A stretch of 64,000 bases of DNA from Trichocoleus desertorum ATA4-8-CV12 (GCA_019358975.1 JAHHIL010000007.1:91477-155476); one strand, 5' to 3'. Shown: positions 16,727 to 25,635, counted from the first letter of the stretch. The notes: generated from the letters alone by a model not told the origin. Numbers and translations: made by a program.

Positions 16727-17098
16727 ATGAAGCAGATTTTAATTGCTGAGGATGAATCTCGCATTGCCGCATTTTTAGAGAAAGGATTCCGCAAATATGG
16801 ATTTACAGTTGCGATCGCCCGCGATGGGCAAGAGGCGATCAAACTCACTCAAAAACAACCCTTTGATCTGCTGTTGCTTGATTTAGATTTGCCAGTGATC
16901 GATGGCTGGACTGTACTTAAGCAGCTACGTGCTCAGGGAGATTCGCGTCCGATTATTATCATCACGGCTCAGGACGATGAAAATCAAAAGGCAATGGCGC
17001 TAAAAATTGGCGCAAGTGACTACATCACAAAGCCACTGCGGTTCAAGGCACTGCTGACACGAGTCCAAACACAGTTGGTCGAGCGTTATATAGCTTAA
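16727..17098 (+). CDS. Single-domain response regulator
   Basis: 123 residues, receiver domain only. The first ~115 residues are clearly paralogous to the preceding regulator (KQILIAEDESRIAAFLEKGF versus RLLIAEDESRIAAFIEKGL), with Asp in LLLLDLDLPV and Lys in SDYITKPLRF. The DNA-binding half is absent and the protein ends right after the receiver, so it probably competes for, or relays, phosphate from the kinase rather than binding DNA. It looks like a duplication followed by loss of the winged helix. Confidence 0.85.
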   Translation: MKQILIAEDESRIAAFLEKGFRKYGFTVAIARDGQEAIKLTQKQPFDLLLLDLDLPVIDGWTVLKQLRAQGDSRPIIIITAQDDENQKAMALKIGASDYITKPLRFKALLTRVQTQLVERYIA

Positions 17099-17278
17099 TA
17101 TTTCTCGATTAACCTCCCTAGCCCCTGATTCTAGAGAAACTGTTCGGTTGCGTGTGCAAAGCACGTAACTTCTCAAAGTTTTAGAATTGAGGGCTTAAAA
17201 CCGTTTGGGCATACAAGAAAGGGAGGCGAATACAATTACTTGATCGACTCACCAAGCGGATTAGTTCGCAGCTACCCT

Positions 17279-17325
17279 TTCATGAAAGCTTTCTCATAAA
17301 ACGTTCATTGAAGATTCATTAAGCG
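17279..17325 (+). promoter_or_regulatory. Candidate OmpR-type operator: direct TTC-A/T repeats upstream of sulP
   Basis: Four direct repeats start at 17279 (TTCATGAAAGCT), 17291 (TTCTCATAAAACG), 17304 (TTCATTGAAGA) and 17315 (TTCATTAAGCG), spaced 12, 13 and 11 bases. About one helical turn between direct repeats is the pattern expected for PhoB/OmpR-class regulators, one of which is encoded just upstream. It lies about 200 bp before the SulP start. This is inferred from spacing alone. Confidence 0.4.
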
Positions 17326-17365
17326 TTGAGACTCTATTGGTTAATAGAAGTTAACGCGCTCAGGA

Positions 17366-17456
17366 CTTACGCAGTTAAATCTTCCATTTCCTTTGAGGAG
17401 TCTTAATGCGCTCCCTTCTTTAAGAAGCGGAGGAGAGCGAGATTTAAGTGCGTCAG
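17366..17456. repeat. 91-bp miniature inverted-repeat element
   Basis: Ends CTTACGCAGTTAAATCT (17366-17382) and AGATTTAAGTGCGTCAG (17440-17456) are inverted copies matching at 15 of 17 positions. The centre contains another hairpin (CTCCCTTCTT / AAGAAGCGGAG). No reading frame is inside. It sits between the candidate operator and the SulP gene, so it would be in the 5' untranslated leader if transcription starts at the operator. Confidence 0.6.
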
Positions 17457-17524
17457 CCCCACCGTGTGATCGTCTTTATTTCAAGCAATGACACTCTAAA
17501 AGTCATTGTGGTTGGAGGAAACTC

Positions 17525-19099
17525 GTGAGAAAGCTTAAAAGTCTCTTAGATCCGCAACTATTGACTAAGGATTTACTTGCTTCGTTTGTAGTGTTCCTCG
17601 TTGCTTTGCCGCTGTGTATGGGTATCGCGCTTGCCTCTGGCGTGCCGCCTGCTCTGGGTTTGGTGACAGGTATGGTGGGTGGCATTGTTGTTGGCAGTAT
17701 TTCGGGTTCGCCCTTTCAAGTCAGTGGACCAGCGGCTGGATTGGCGGTTGTCGTAGCAGAACTCGTGCGCGACCACGGCATCGAGATGGTGGGTCCGGTG
17801 CTGATGTTAGCAGGCTTAATTCAACTGCTAGCAGGTCGGTTTAAGCTGGGGCAACTATTTCGGGCCATGTCTCCTGCAGTGATCTACGGCATGTTGTCGG
17901 GTATTGGGGTGCTGATTCTCGCATCTCAGCTCCACGTCATGATCGATGACAAGCCCCGTATTCATGGCATTGACAACTTGCTCTCTATCCCTGAAGCCTT
18001 CTATAAAGCTTTCGTCTCGGTTAGTGACGCTAATCATCATCTAGCAGCAGCAATCGGCTTTTTATCAATTGTGACGCTGGTGGCATGGGATAAGTTTAAG
18101 CCTGAAAAATTAAGGCTGGTACCCGGTGCATTAGTTGCAGTGGTTCTAGCGACATTAATTGCAAGCATATTAAAGCTACAGATCAGTTATGTAGATGTCC
18201 CTGCGAATTTGCTAGAAACAATTCGACTACCGCAACTGAGCAGTTTTTTTAATGTGATTCGAGCTCCCATGTTGCTCCAGGCAATCACAATTGCATTCAT
18301 TGCCAGTGCCGAAAGTTTGCTCTCAGCCGTCGCAGTCGATCGCATGCACCAGGGTCCCAGAGCGAATTTTGATCAAGAGTTAAGTGCCCAGGGAATTGGT
18401 AACCTGATTTGCGGAGCACTGGGTACCGTGCCAATGACAGGGGTGATTGTGCGTAGCTCGGTCAACGTGGAGGCGGGTGCAAAAACCAGAGTTTCAGCCA
18501 TTCTGCACGGAGTGTGGTTAATTGTATTGGTAGTGGCTGCTCCTAACTTGCTCAGGATGGTGCCAACCGCAAGTCTGGCTGCAATTCTAGTTGTCACAGG
18601 CTACCGGCTAATTGAAGTAGAACATATTCGTCACCTCAAACGATATGGGCGAATTCCGCTGATCATCTTCTTCGCCACCTTTATTACCATCGTGATCACG
18701 GAGCTGTTAACAGGAATTCTAATTGGCATTGTCTTAACCGCAGTCTTCGTGATTTCCAAAGTGTCTAACTTGAAGATTCGGGTAGAGCATGATGAGCGTA
18801 CTCAACGGATTGACATTCACTTAGAAGGTGCTGCAACGTTTGTCCGCTTGCCTGAGTTAGCCTCTGCTCTAGAAAGGATTCCTCCTAAGACACAGTTGTA
18901 CGTTCATCTGGAAAAGCTGGCTTATGTCGATCACACTTGTTTCGACTTGCTGTCTAACTGGGCAAGCCAGCAGGAAGGAAGAGGCAGCACCATCACCGTG
19001 GAATGGGAAGGTTTAACGGATCGCTACCGCAGACCGTTTGCTACGCGAACGAATCCAGTGAGCTTTCCTGCATCAGGTCCCTTTGCAGAAGAGTTTTAG
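17525..19099 (+). CDS. SulP family anion transporter with STAS domain (bicarbonate transporter-like)
   Basis: 524 residues. N-terminal SulP core with LPLCMGIALASGVPPALGLV and SGPAAGLAVVV, about 10-12 membrane segments up to ~residue 410, then a C-terminal STAS domain (VRLPELASALERIPP, VDHTCFDLLSNWA). Cyanobacterial SulP proteins include the sodium-dependent bicarbonate transporter BicA as well as sulfate carriers. The placement before NDH-1 CO2-uptake genes favours bicarbonate, but sequence alone does not prove it. The GTG start follows GGAGG at 17514-17518. Confidence 0.82.
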   Translation: MRKLKSLLDPQLLTKDLLASFVVFLVALPLCMGIALASGVPPALGLVTGMVGGIVVGSISGSPFQVSGPAAGLAVVVAELVRDHGIEMVGPVLMLAGLIQLLAGRFKLGQLFRAMSPAVIYGMLSGIGVLILASQLHVMIDDKPRIHGIDNLLSIPEAFYKAFVSVSDANHHLAAAIGFLSIVTLVAWDKFKPEKLRLVPGALVAVVLATLIASILKLQISYVDVPANLLETIRLPQLSSFFNVIRAPMLLQAITIAFIASAESLLSAVAVDRMHQGPRANFDQELSAQGIGNLICGALGTVPMTGVIVRSSVNVEAGAKTRVSAILHGVWLIVLVVAAPNLLRMVPTASLAAILVVTGYRLIEVEHIRHLKRYGRIPLIIFFATFITIVITELLTGILIGIVLTAVFVISKVSNLKIRVEHDERTQRIDIHLEGAATFVRLPELASALERIPPKTQLYVHLEKLAYVDHTCFDLLSNWASQQEGRGSTITVEWEGLTDRYRRPFATRTNPVSFPASGPFAEEF

Positions 19100-19158
19100 T
19101 TCCCTCCATTCCCGAACGGGTTGGTTTGTAAGTTTTTACCTATTAGCAGTTGAGAGAG

Positions 19159-21039
19159 ATGTCAATCACTGAATTCCTCATTCAAACCATCTGGCTGATT
19201 CCGTTCTATGGCTTGCTAGGTGCAGTTCTCACCCTTCCCTGGTCTTTAGGAATCATTCAACGCACAGGCCCTCGTCCAGCAGCGTATTTCAATCTACTCA
19301 TGACCTTTAGCGCCTATGTGCATGGGCTATTTGTCTTCAACGCAGTTTCGAACCATCCGGCTCAACAGCTGATAATTCATTGGTTCCATGCGGCAGACCT
19401 CGATTTGACTTTTGCCCTGGAAATTTCTGCGGTTACTGTTGGGGCGATGGAGTTGGTGACAGGACTGAGCCTCCTGGTACAACTGTTTGCCCTGGGCTAC
19501 ATGGAGAAAGACTGGGCATTGGCCCGTTTCTTTGCCCTAATGGGATTTTTTGAGGCAGCCATGAGTGGGTTAACCCTGAGTGATTCACTGTTGCTCAGCT
19601 ACTGCCTGCTAGAGTTGTTAACCGTCTCCACCTATTTGCTGGTGGGCTTCTGGTATGCCCAGCCTTTAGTGATCACAGCCGCGCGCGATGCCTTCCTGAC
19701 TAAGCGAGTGGGTGATGTGCTGCTGCTAATGGGCGTTGTTGCGCTTTCTACTCTGGCTGGCAGCACCAATTTTTCTGACCTGTATACCTGGGCAGAAACG
19801 GCTCATTTATCACCTGTCACCGCAACACTGCTGGGATTGGCTCTGATAGCGGGTCCAGTTGGTAAGTGTGCCCAGTTTCCGCTGCATTTGTGGTTAGATG
19901 AAGCGATGGAAGCACCCAGTCCTGCCTCAGTGTTGCGAAATTCGCTGGTGGTTTCCTGCGGTGCCTACCTGCTGATTAAGATGCAGCCCATTTTAGCCCT
20001 GTCGCCGATTGTGATGGCAACGTTGATTGCGATCGGCTCCGTAACTGCGATCGGCTCTTCTCTGGTGGCGATCGCGCAAATTGACATTAAGCGTGCCCTT
20101 TCTCACTCCACGAGCGCCTACCTGGGATTGGTATTTGTCGCGGTGGGCATACAGCAAATCGAGTTTGCCCTGATGCTGATTCTGGCCCATGCGATCGCCA
20201 AAGCCCTTCTGTTTATGAGTATCGGCTGCGTGATTGCCAACACGAATAGCCAGGATTTGACCGAGATGGGCGGATTGGGCAAAACCATGCCAATTACCGC
20301 GAGTGCATTTCTGGTGGGTGCGGTTGGCTTAGTCGGACTGTTTCCGTTGGGTGGCTTTTGGGCAATGCAACAGGGGGTCGATCGCTTCTGGGCAGATGCT
20401 CCTTGGCTCATCAGTGTGTTGCTATTGGTGAATGGCTTGACAGCGTTTAATATGATGCGAGTCTTTCGTCTGGTGTTCTTGGGGCAACCGCAGGTGAAAG
20501 CCCGTCGAGCCCCAGAAGTAGGTTGGATGATGGCTCTACCAATGGTGGCTCTGAACGTGACGGACATCTCAGTTCCCTTGATGCTGCGAAAGTTAATGTT
20601 GCTGCCTCCTATCTTCAGCTTGAATCCCGTGGCAGAAATGCTGCTTGTAGCGTCTGGCTTACTGGGTTTTGGGGTCGGTGCCATGTTCCCGTTCAAGCGA
20701 ATCTGGTTGAGCCCGGTGTCTAAGATTCCAGGCTTCTTCCACAACATGCTGGCCTATGACTTCTATGCCGATCGTTTATATCACTCAACGGTGGTCTTTG
20801 CAGTGGCGCAGATCTCGAAGTTCTCTGTCTGGTGCGATCGCTACATCTTTGATGGCGTTGCAAATTTAATTGGATTTGCTGCCATCTTTAGCGGTCAGAG
20901 TCTTAAGTATGTCACGTCTGGCGCTTCTCAATCCTATGTATTTACTATCTTGGTGAGTTTAGGTGTGCTGGTTGTGATGGTGAGTTGGGAGTTTTTGCAG
21001 GGTTTTAGTTTATCCACTGTCATTAGCTTTCTCTTCTAG
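19159..21039 (+). CDS. ndhF: NAD(P)H-quinone oxidoreductase subunit F, CO2-uptake type (NdhF3/NdhF4)
   Basis: About 626 residues with the NuoL/NdhF proton-pumping core: HLWLDEAMEAPSPASVLRNS, then KRALSHSTSAYLGLVFVA, and LTKRVGDVLLLMGV. Association with NdhD and a CO2-hydration protein directly downstream identifies the specialised membrane-arm module of the NDH-1MS/MS' complexes, which power hydration of CO2 to bicarbonate at the thylakoid. F3 versus F4 cannot be fixed here: no cupS follows, which leans to the F4/D4/CupB type. ATG 19159 is preferred over the TTG at 19150. 59 bp separate it from the SulP gene. Confidence 0.88.
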   Translation: MSITEFLIQTIWLIPFYGLLGAVLTLPWSLGIIQRTGPRPAAYFNLLMTFSAYVHGLFVFNAVSNHPAQQLIIHWFHAADLDLTFALEISAVTVGAMELVTGLSLLVQLFALGYMEKDWALARFFALMGFFEAAMSGLTLSDSLLLSYCLLELLTVSTYLLVGFWYAQPLVITAARDAFLTKRVGDVLLLMGVVALSTLAGSTNFSDLYTWAETAHLSPVTATLLGLALIAGPVGKCAQFPLHLWLDEAMEAPSPASVLRNSLVVSCGAYLLIKMQPILALSPIVMATLIAIGSVTAIGSSLVAIAQIDIKRALSHSTSAYLGLVFVAVGIQQIEFALMLILAHAIAKALLFMSIGCVIANTNSQDLTEMGGLGKTMPITASAFLVGAVGLVGLFPLGGFWAMQQGVDRFWADAPWLISVLLLVNGLTAFNMMRVFRLVFLGQPQVKARRAPEVGWMMALPMVALNVTDISVPLMLRKLMLLPPIFSLNPVAEMLLVASGLLGFGVGAMFPFKRIWLSPVSKIPGFFHNMLAYDFYADRLYHSTVVFAVAQISKFSVWCDRYIFDGVANLIGFAAIFSGQSLKYVTSGASQSYVFTILVSLGVLVVMVSWEFLQGFSLSTVISFLF

Positions 21040-21137
21040 AAGCTGATGTTGAGAGTGAACAGTGAGTCCTGAAACATGGGTTTACGAAAGATAGCTGAGT
21101 GAATCGAGAAGCTGAAGCTTAAATAAGGAGAATGATC

Positions 21138-22646
21138 ATGCTGAGTGCTTTGATTGGGATACCTTTATTAGGTGCAGTTATCATTGGGTTTTGTCCTGGA
21201 ATCACGCCTCGTTCGGCTCGCTGGGGTACTTTGGCGATCGCAACATTAATGTTTGTTTGGACGATCGCCTTAGCAAGTCAGTTTGATCTGTTGAGTTCTA
21301 CGTTGCAGTTTGAGGAACATCTTTCCTGGCTGGATACGCTGGGTTTGACGTACCATCTGGGGATTGATGGGTTATCGTCGTCTCTCTTGGTGCTGAATGG
21401 ATTGCTGACCGGAATTGCCATCTACAGCACCACTAAAGATATTCATCGTCCCCGATTGTATTACGCGCTAATGTTGCTGTTGAATGCAGCGGTGGCAGGA
21501 GCGTTCTTGGCTCACGATTTGCTGCTGTTTTTCCTGTTCTATGAACTGGAACTGCTTCCCCTGTACCTGCTGATTAACATTTGGGGCGGTGCGCGACGGG
21601 AGTATGCAGCGACTAAGTTCCTGATTTTTACATCCCTTTCGGGCATGTGCTTACTGGTTAGCTTCCTAGGAGTCGTCGGTTTCACAGGGGCATCTACCTT
21701 TGCCTACGACCCAACACTGGCTGCCATGCTTCCACTCGAAACTCAAATGCTTTTGCTACTGCCGATTCTGCTAGGGTTTGCCATCAAGGTGCCGCTAGTT
21801 CCGTTTCACACCTGGCTACCTGATGCTCATGTCGAGGCTTCAACCCCCGTTTCCGTCTTATTGGCAGGAGTTCTGTTGAAGTTGGGCACCTACGGATTGC
21901 TGCGCTTTGGGGTAGGGTTATTTCCTGCAGCCTGGACAACTTTGGCTCCTTGGTTAGCAGCCTGGGCGGTAGTGAGTGTGTTGTTTGGGATACTCGCGGC
22001 GATCGCTCAAACCGACATGAAGAAGATGGTTGCCTACAGCTCAGTTGGACACATGGGCTTTATTCTGCTGGCAGCAGCGGCGGCAACACCACTGAGCTTG
22101 CTGGGAGCCGTTGTGCAAATGGTGAGTCACGGTCTCATCTCTGGCTTACTGTTTCTGCTGGTGGGCGTGGTCTACGTCAAAACGGGGACGCGCAGTTTGG
22201 ATACGCTCAAAGGACTGCTCAATCCCGAACGCGGACTGCCAGTGGTGGGGAGCTTGATGGTGTTAGCGGTGATGGCAAGTGCTGGAATTCCTGGTATGGC
22301 AGGATTTGTCGCTGAGTTTTTGATCTTCCGGGGTAGTTTTGCGGTGTTTCCAGCACAAACGCTGCTTTGCATGGTCGGTACAGGCTTGACGGCAGTTTAC
22401 TTCCTGGTGTTACTCAACCGTGCCTTTTTTGGTCGCCTGTCATCAGCAGTGATAGATCTACCTCGCGTTAGTTGGTCAGAACGCCTCCCAGCAGCTGTTC
22501 TAGCGGCAATCATCATTCTGTTGGGGATTCAACCAAGTTGGTTGATTGGTCTGAGTGAAGCCGCGAGCGCAGCCTTGGAACCCACGACAAGAATCACAGA
22601 CGCATCCTTGGTCATCTCTCAGCCCAGCACTGCTCCACCGCTGTAA
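21138..22646 (+). CDS. ndhD: NAD(P)H-quinone oxidoreductase subunit D, CO2-uptake type (NdhD3/NdhD4)
   Basis: About 502 residues, NuoM/NdhD family. The pumping channel motifs are visible: LLFFLFYELELLPLYLLINI with its key Glu, PLVPFHTWLPDAHVEASTPV, LLAGVLLKLGTYGLLRFG and QTDMKKMVAYSSVGHMGF with the channel lysines. About 14 membrane helices. ATG 21138 is chosen because AAGGAG (21124-21129) is then about 8 bases upstream; the ATG at 21132 is too close. It is the second subunit of the CO2-uptake NDH-1 membrane module. Confidence 0.9.
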   Translation: MLSALIGIPLLGAVIIGFCPGITPRSARWGTLAIATLMFVWTIALASQFDLLSSTLQFEEHLSWLDTLGLTYHLGIDGLSSSLLVLNGLLTGIAIYSTTKDIHRPRLYYALMLLLNAAVAGAFLAHDLLLFFLFYELELLPLYLLINIWGGARREYAATKFLIFTSLSGMCLLVSFLGVVGFTGASTFAYDPTLAAMLPLETQMLLLLPILLGFAIKVPLVPFHTWLPDAHVEASTPVSVLLAGVLLKLGTYGLLRFGVGLFPAAWTTLAPWLAAWAVVSVLFGILAAIAQTDMKKMVAYSSVGHMGFILLAAAAATPLSLLGAVVQMVSHGLISGLLFLLVGVVYVKTGTRSLDTLKGLLNPERGLPVVGSLMVLAVMASAGIPGMAGFVAEFLIFRGSFAVFPAQTLLCMVGTGLTAVYFLVLLNRAFFGRLSSAVIDLPRVSWSERLPAAVLAAIIILLGIQPSWLIGLSEAASAALEPTTRITDASLVISQPSTAPPL

Positions 22647-22709
22647 GCAACCACTTAGCAATCCTTAGCAATTCCGTTAAATCCATCAAAACCTTTAGGA
22701 GGCATTGTC

Positions 22710-23840
22710 ATGGTTACAACCAGCGTGTCATTGAAGTCATCCAGTCATCCCCTCAGTCACTACATTCATCAACTCGAATCGGGTCATACCCTGCTTCCCA
22801 ACTCGACCCAGCATGTTCAGGAAGTTGTGGGAGTTCTGCACAGCTACGGGATTGTCCTGGATGCCTACTGCAAAAATTTGATTTACATTGCTGAAAATGC
22901 TTTTCTAGAGCCGTTTCCCTTCTTCAAATATTTCAATGGGGAAATCACGCTCAAAAAGATACTGCAATATGCACAGCACGATCGCATCAACTTTGAATAT
23001 GCTGAATACTGCATGAAGGCAATGTTGTGGCATGGTAGCAACAGCTTTGATGCTTACCTGGATTCCCCGGAACTCGCCGCCCTAGCTCAACAGGCGATCA
23101 CCACTAAACTGCACAACAATCCCCTCCTCCAAGGATTTCATCGCCTCTTTCCAGCCTTTTTCCCAGAACAGATTCGGCAACTGTGCTACTACAGTGCCCT
23201 GGGTCAGTTCTGGCGCATCATGAGCGATCTGTTTATGGAATTGTCGGCTGGCTACGATCGCGGCGAGATTCCATCCGTTCGTCACGTCGTTAACCACATT
23301 TGCCAGGGTTTGGTTGATGCTGCTGCAACCCCCATCACTTACACCGTCAGAATTCGCAACCAGTCTTACGACATCATTCCCCTCTCCGCCGGAATCACGT
23401 TTTTGATGGACGTGGCGGTTCCCTATGTCGAAGCCGTTTTTCTCAAGGGAACGCCCTTTTTTGGCACGGTCTCCTACAACGCTCAGGCACACCAGATTTC
23501 TCCCAACCCCGCTGAATTTGCTTACGGCGCATTGTTTGCTGATCCACTCATGACCGGAGCCGCAGGCATTCCACCCACACTACTCATGCAAGATATGCGT
23601 CATTTCTTGCCAAATTACCTGCATAAGATCTATCAGCGATCGCCCAGAGGCGAAGACAACCTGCGGGTCCAAATTTGCCAGAGCTTCCAAAAATCTATGT
23701 TCTGCGTGACCAATGCCGCCATTCAAGGGCTAGCTCCCCATTCCCTCTGTACCTCTGATCCGAACGAGCAGCAAGCAGTCCGTGCCTACCTGGAAGGATG
23801 GATGAACCGCCTCTTGACCTCCCGTCTATCCCAACTGTAA
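22710..23840 (+). CDS. CO2 hydration protein (CupA/CupB, also ChpY/ChpX)
   Basis: 376 residues of the low-CO2 'CO2 hydration protein' family found only in cyanobacteria. Diagnostic stretches include YIAENAFLEPFPFFKYFNGE, FHRLFPAFFPEQIRQLCYYS and LGQFWRIMSDLFMELSAGYD. It docks on the NdhF/NdhD arm at the cytoplasmic face and uses a zinc site to turn CO2 into bicarbonate in one direction. AGGAGG (22698-22703) precedes the ATG. Length and absence of a cupS neighbour lean toward CupB, but this needs a tree, so no symbol is given. Confidence 0.88.
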   Translation: MVTTSVSLKSSSHPLSHYIHQLESGHTLLPNSTQHVQEVVGVLHSYGIVLDAYCKNLIYIAENAFLEPFPFFKYFNGEITLKKILQYAQHDRINFEYAEYCMKAMLWHGSNSFDAYLDSPELAALAQQAITTKLHNNPLLQGFHRLFPAFFPEQIRQLCYYSALGQFWRIMSDLFMELSAGYDRGEIPSVRHVVNHICQGLVDAAATPITYTVRIRNQSYDIIPLSAGITFLMDVAVPYVEAVFLKGTPFFGTVSYNAQAHQISPNPAEFAYGALFADPLMTGAAGIPPTLLMQDMRHFLPNYLHKIYQRSPRGEDNLRVQICQSFQKSMFCVTNAAIQGLAPHSLCTSDPNEQQAVRAYLEGWMNRLLTSRLSQL

Positions 23841-23910
23841 CGACCTTCCCTTCATTACATAAACTTACCCCCGTTCCAAAAATCTCTCAATCGTTGCCGG
23901 AAGTTTGACT

Positions 23911-25176
23911 ATGAAAGTCGGTCTACCAACCAGAGCCTTTGATGCTTCTCACAAGACCTTGTGGGACCCAGTACAAACTGCTTACCAGTGGTTCACTAAA
24001 ACACCAGAACGGGCTTTGGAGCAAGCCTATCAAGCAGTACTGAACATTCAGGCGATCGAGCGTCAATACTTTGATGGCAATGACATTGATCTGACTTTAA
24101 CCCGTCATCCTACCAATGTGATGGCGTGTTTGCGAACTGACCTCGATCGTTACCTCAACACCGCTAAACTGCGAGTTGCAGAATTCAAGCTGAGTCGAGC
24201 CATGCTGGGCAGGACAGATTACGCACTGCTGGAAAAACTGGCAGTGATCGATCAACTGCTTGCCAAATATGAGGCAAAGCTAACGATGGCTAAAAACACC
24301 CGCTTGACGACCGTTCCACCAGAGAGACTACAGGCAGATTTAGATATGTTTGAAGGGGCACCTCCTGCCCATGAGTCCTCGAAGAGAAAGAGTGTCTTAC
24401 CACGCTCCATTGGTAGAACCGTCAATCGCATCACAACAGAATTAAACCCTAATTCTGAAAAAGAGCTCCTCACCAACTTTCGCCACTCCAGCACAAAAAC
24501 TAGAGTCGCACTCAAATTTCTTGCCCTGCTGATTCTGGTGCCGATATTGACTCAACAGTTATCGAAAAACTTTCTGATTGAACCAATCGTGGAGCGGTTT
24601 CATAGGGAAAACTCCGCTCAGGCATTCTTGAACGTTGAAATGAAAGAGGAAGCCTTGCAGGAGTTAGAAGCCTTTGAAAAAGAACTGCGCTTTCAAAATT
24701 TACTGGCTACAGCCCCGCAACTCTCAACCGAGGCGATCGAAACCCAAGTCCATGCAAAAGCGGTTGAAATTGCAGAGCACTACCGCGATCGCGGTAGCCA
24801 TGCGATTGGTAATGTCTTTGCTGATCTACTCGGCTTATTTGCCTTTTGCTGGCTACTTGTGATCAGTCCAAAGCAAATTGCTGTTTTGAAGTCATTCATA
24901 GATGATATCGTTTATGGACTAAGCGACAGTGCCAAAGCATTCATCATTATCTTGCTAACGGATATCTTCGTTGGCTATCACTCGACCCACGGCTGGGAAG
25001 TTTTGCTGGAAGAAATAGCGAACCATTTGGGAATTGCTGTGAGCCGGAATGGCATCTTCTTGTTCATTGCAACCTTCCCGGTGATTCTTGACACCGTCTT
25101 CAAGTACTGGATATTCCGTTATCTCAGCCGCACATCTCCCTCCGCTGTCGCCACACTCAAAAATATGAATGAATAG
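23911..25176 (+). CDS. pxcA: Proton extrusion protein PxcA (CemA family)
   Basis: 421 residues. A long soluble N-terminal part with coiled-coil character is followed by the CemA-like membrane domain: KFLALLILVPILTQQLSKNF, LLGLFAFCWLLVISPKQIAV, FIIILLTDIFVGYHSTHGW and the hallmark end LDTVFKYWIFRYLSRTSPSA with VATLKNMNE. PxcA supports light-induced proton release and Na+-dependent inorganic carbon uptake. It stands in the place where cupS follows cupA in some genomes. ATG 23911 is used; the TTG at 23905 is an alternative. Confidence 0.88.
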   Translation: MKVGLPTRAFDASHKTLWDPVQTAYQWFTKTPERALEQAYQAVLNIQAIERQYFDGNDIDLTLTRHPTNVMACLRTDLDRYLNTAKLRVAEFKLSRAMLGRTDYALLEKLAVIDQLLAKYEAKLTMAKNTRLTTVPPERLQADLDMFEGAPPAHESSKRKSVLPRSIGRTVNRITTELNPNSEKELLTNFRHSSTKTRVALKFLALLILVPILTQQLSKNFLIEPIVERFHRENSAQAFLNVEMKEEALQELEAFEKELRFQNLLATAPQLSTEAIETQVHAKAVEIAEHYRDRGSHAIGNVFADLLGLFAFCWLLVISPKQIAVLKSFIDDIVYGLSDSAKAFIIILLTDIFVGYHSTHGWEVLLEEIANHLGIAVSRNGIFLFIATFPVILDTVFKYWIFRYLSRTSPSAVATLKNMNE

Positions 25177-25409
25177 TACTTATTGCTAATTGTGTCTCAG
25201 TAGTGTTCTATTCATGCAACGTTGTTGAACTATACAAGGTGCTCTCAACTCAATTGAACAATAGCGCGACAGTCCCCATCCCTCTTTAGGGTGGGGAAGG
25301 ATAGCGCGGCAATGAAGCGAAGCGGAATTGCCAATTATAATTGTCATTTCACAATTTGTATAAAACACAGACAAGTTAGGGGTTTGAGCGTTTTGAGAAC
25401 AAATATCGT
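25177..25409. other. Non-coding stretch with two hairpins between pxcA and the homing crRNA
   Basis: Contains a strong hairpin at 25274-25296 (CCCCATCCCT against AGGGTGGGG), flanked by TAGCGCG words on both sides (25262 and 25302), and a weaker GGCAAT/ATTGCC pair (25309-25333). It could be the terminator of the carbon-uptake genes or a small fold-back repeat. No open frame is convincing. Confidence 0.5.
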
Positions 25410-25455
25410 GTTTCAAAATCCAGATGGGTTGAAAGGAGTGCTACGATCGCACCTC
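25410..25455 (+). CRISPR. Delocalised CAST homing crRNA: one shortened repeat plus tRNA-matching spacer
   Basis: Repeat 25410-25435 starts GTTTCAAAATCCA and ends TGGGTTGAAAG, the 3' end of type V-K (Cas12k) CAST repeats; the internal hairpin of a full repeat is missing. The next 20 bases (25436-25455), GAGTGCTACGATCGCACCTC, match tRNA-Ala at 25668-25687 (minus strand) at 18 of 20 positions, differing at positions 8 and 19. The target is preceded by GTA, fitting the GTN PAM. Isolated, diverged repeat-spacer units of this kind direct V-K CASTs to tRNA genes. Neither cas12k nor a tracrRNA is visible here. Confidence 0.8.
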
Positions 25456-25503
25456 ATTGGGTATTAAGCTCCAGGTTGGATTGCCTGAGCATAGGTTATC
25501 CTC

Positions 25504-25633
25504 AAAAATTGGACATTAATTCTTTAAACAGGAATTTTGAGGGGGTTAATTGTCTCCTAGAGCCTGAAACCCCCAAAACTCGTAAAATTAGACATTAATT
25601 CTTTAAATGTGACAAATAATTCTTTAAAGGACA
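25504..25633 (-). mobile_element. CAST transposon end abutting tRNA-Ala
   Basis: Read from the tRNA outward (minus strand) it begins TGTCCTTTAAAGAATTATTT followed by GTC. On the plus strand three copies of A-TAATTCTTTAAA lie at 25512-25528, 25591-25607 and 25611-25628, two of them preceded by GACATT and the last by GACAA. An inverted pair (TTTTGAGGGGGTT / AACCCCCAAAA, 25536-25578) lies between. The outer end is 2 bp from the tRNA 3' end and 54 bp from the PAM, within the spacing known for V-K elements (about 49-66 bp). The sites differ in wording from the 12.2-kb cluster, sharing only AATTAn..TGTC. Confidence 0.65.
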
Positions 25634-25635
25634 TA

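Noticed and set aside
17748..17755. Single TGTCGT word inside sulP as another CAST site
   Set aside because: Single occurrence within a conserved coding sequence.
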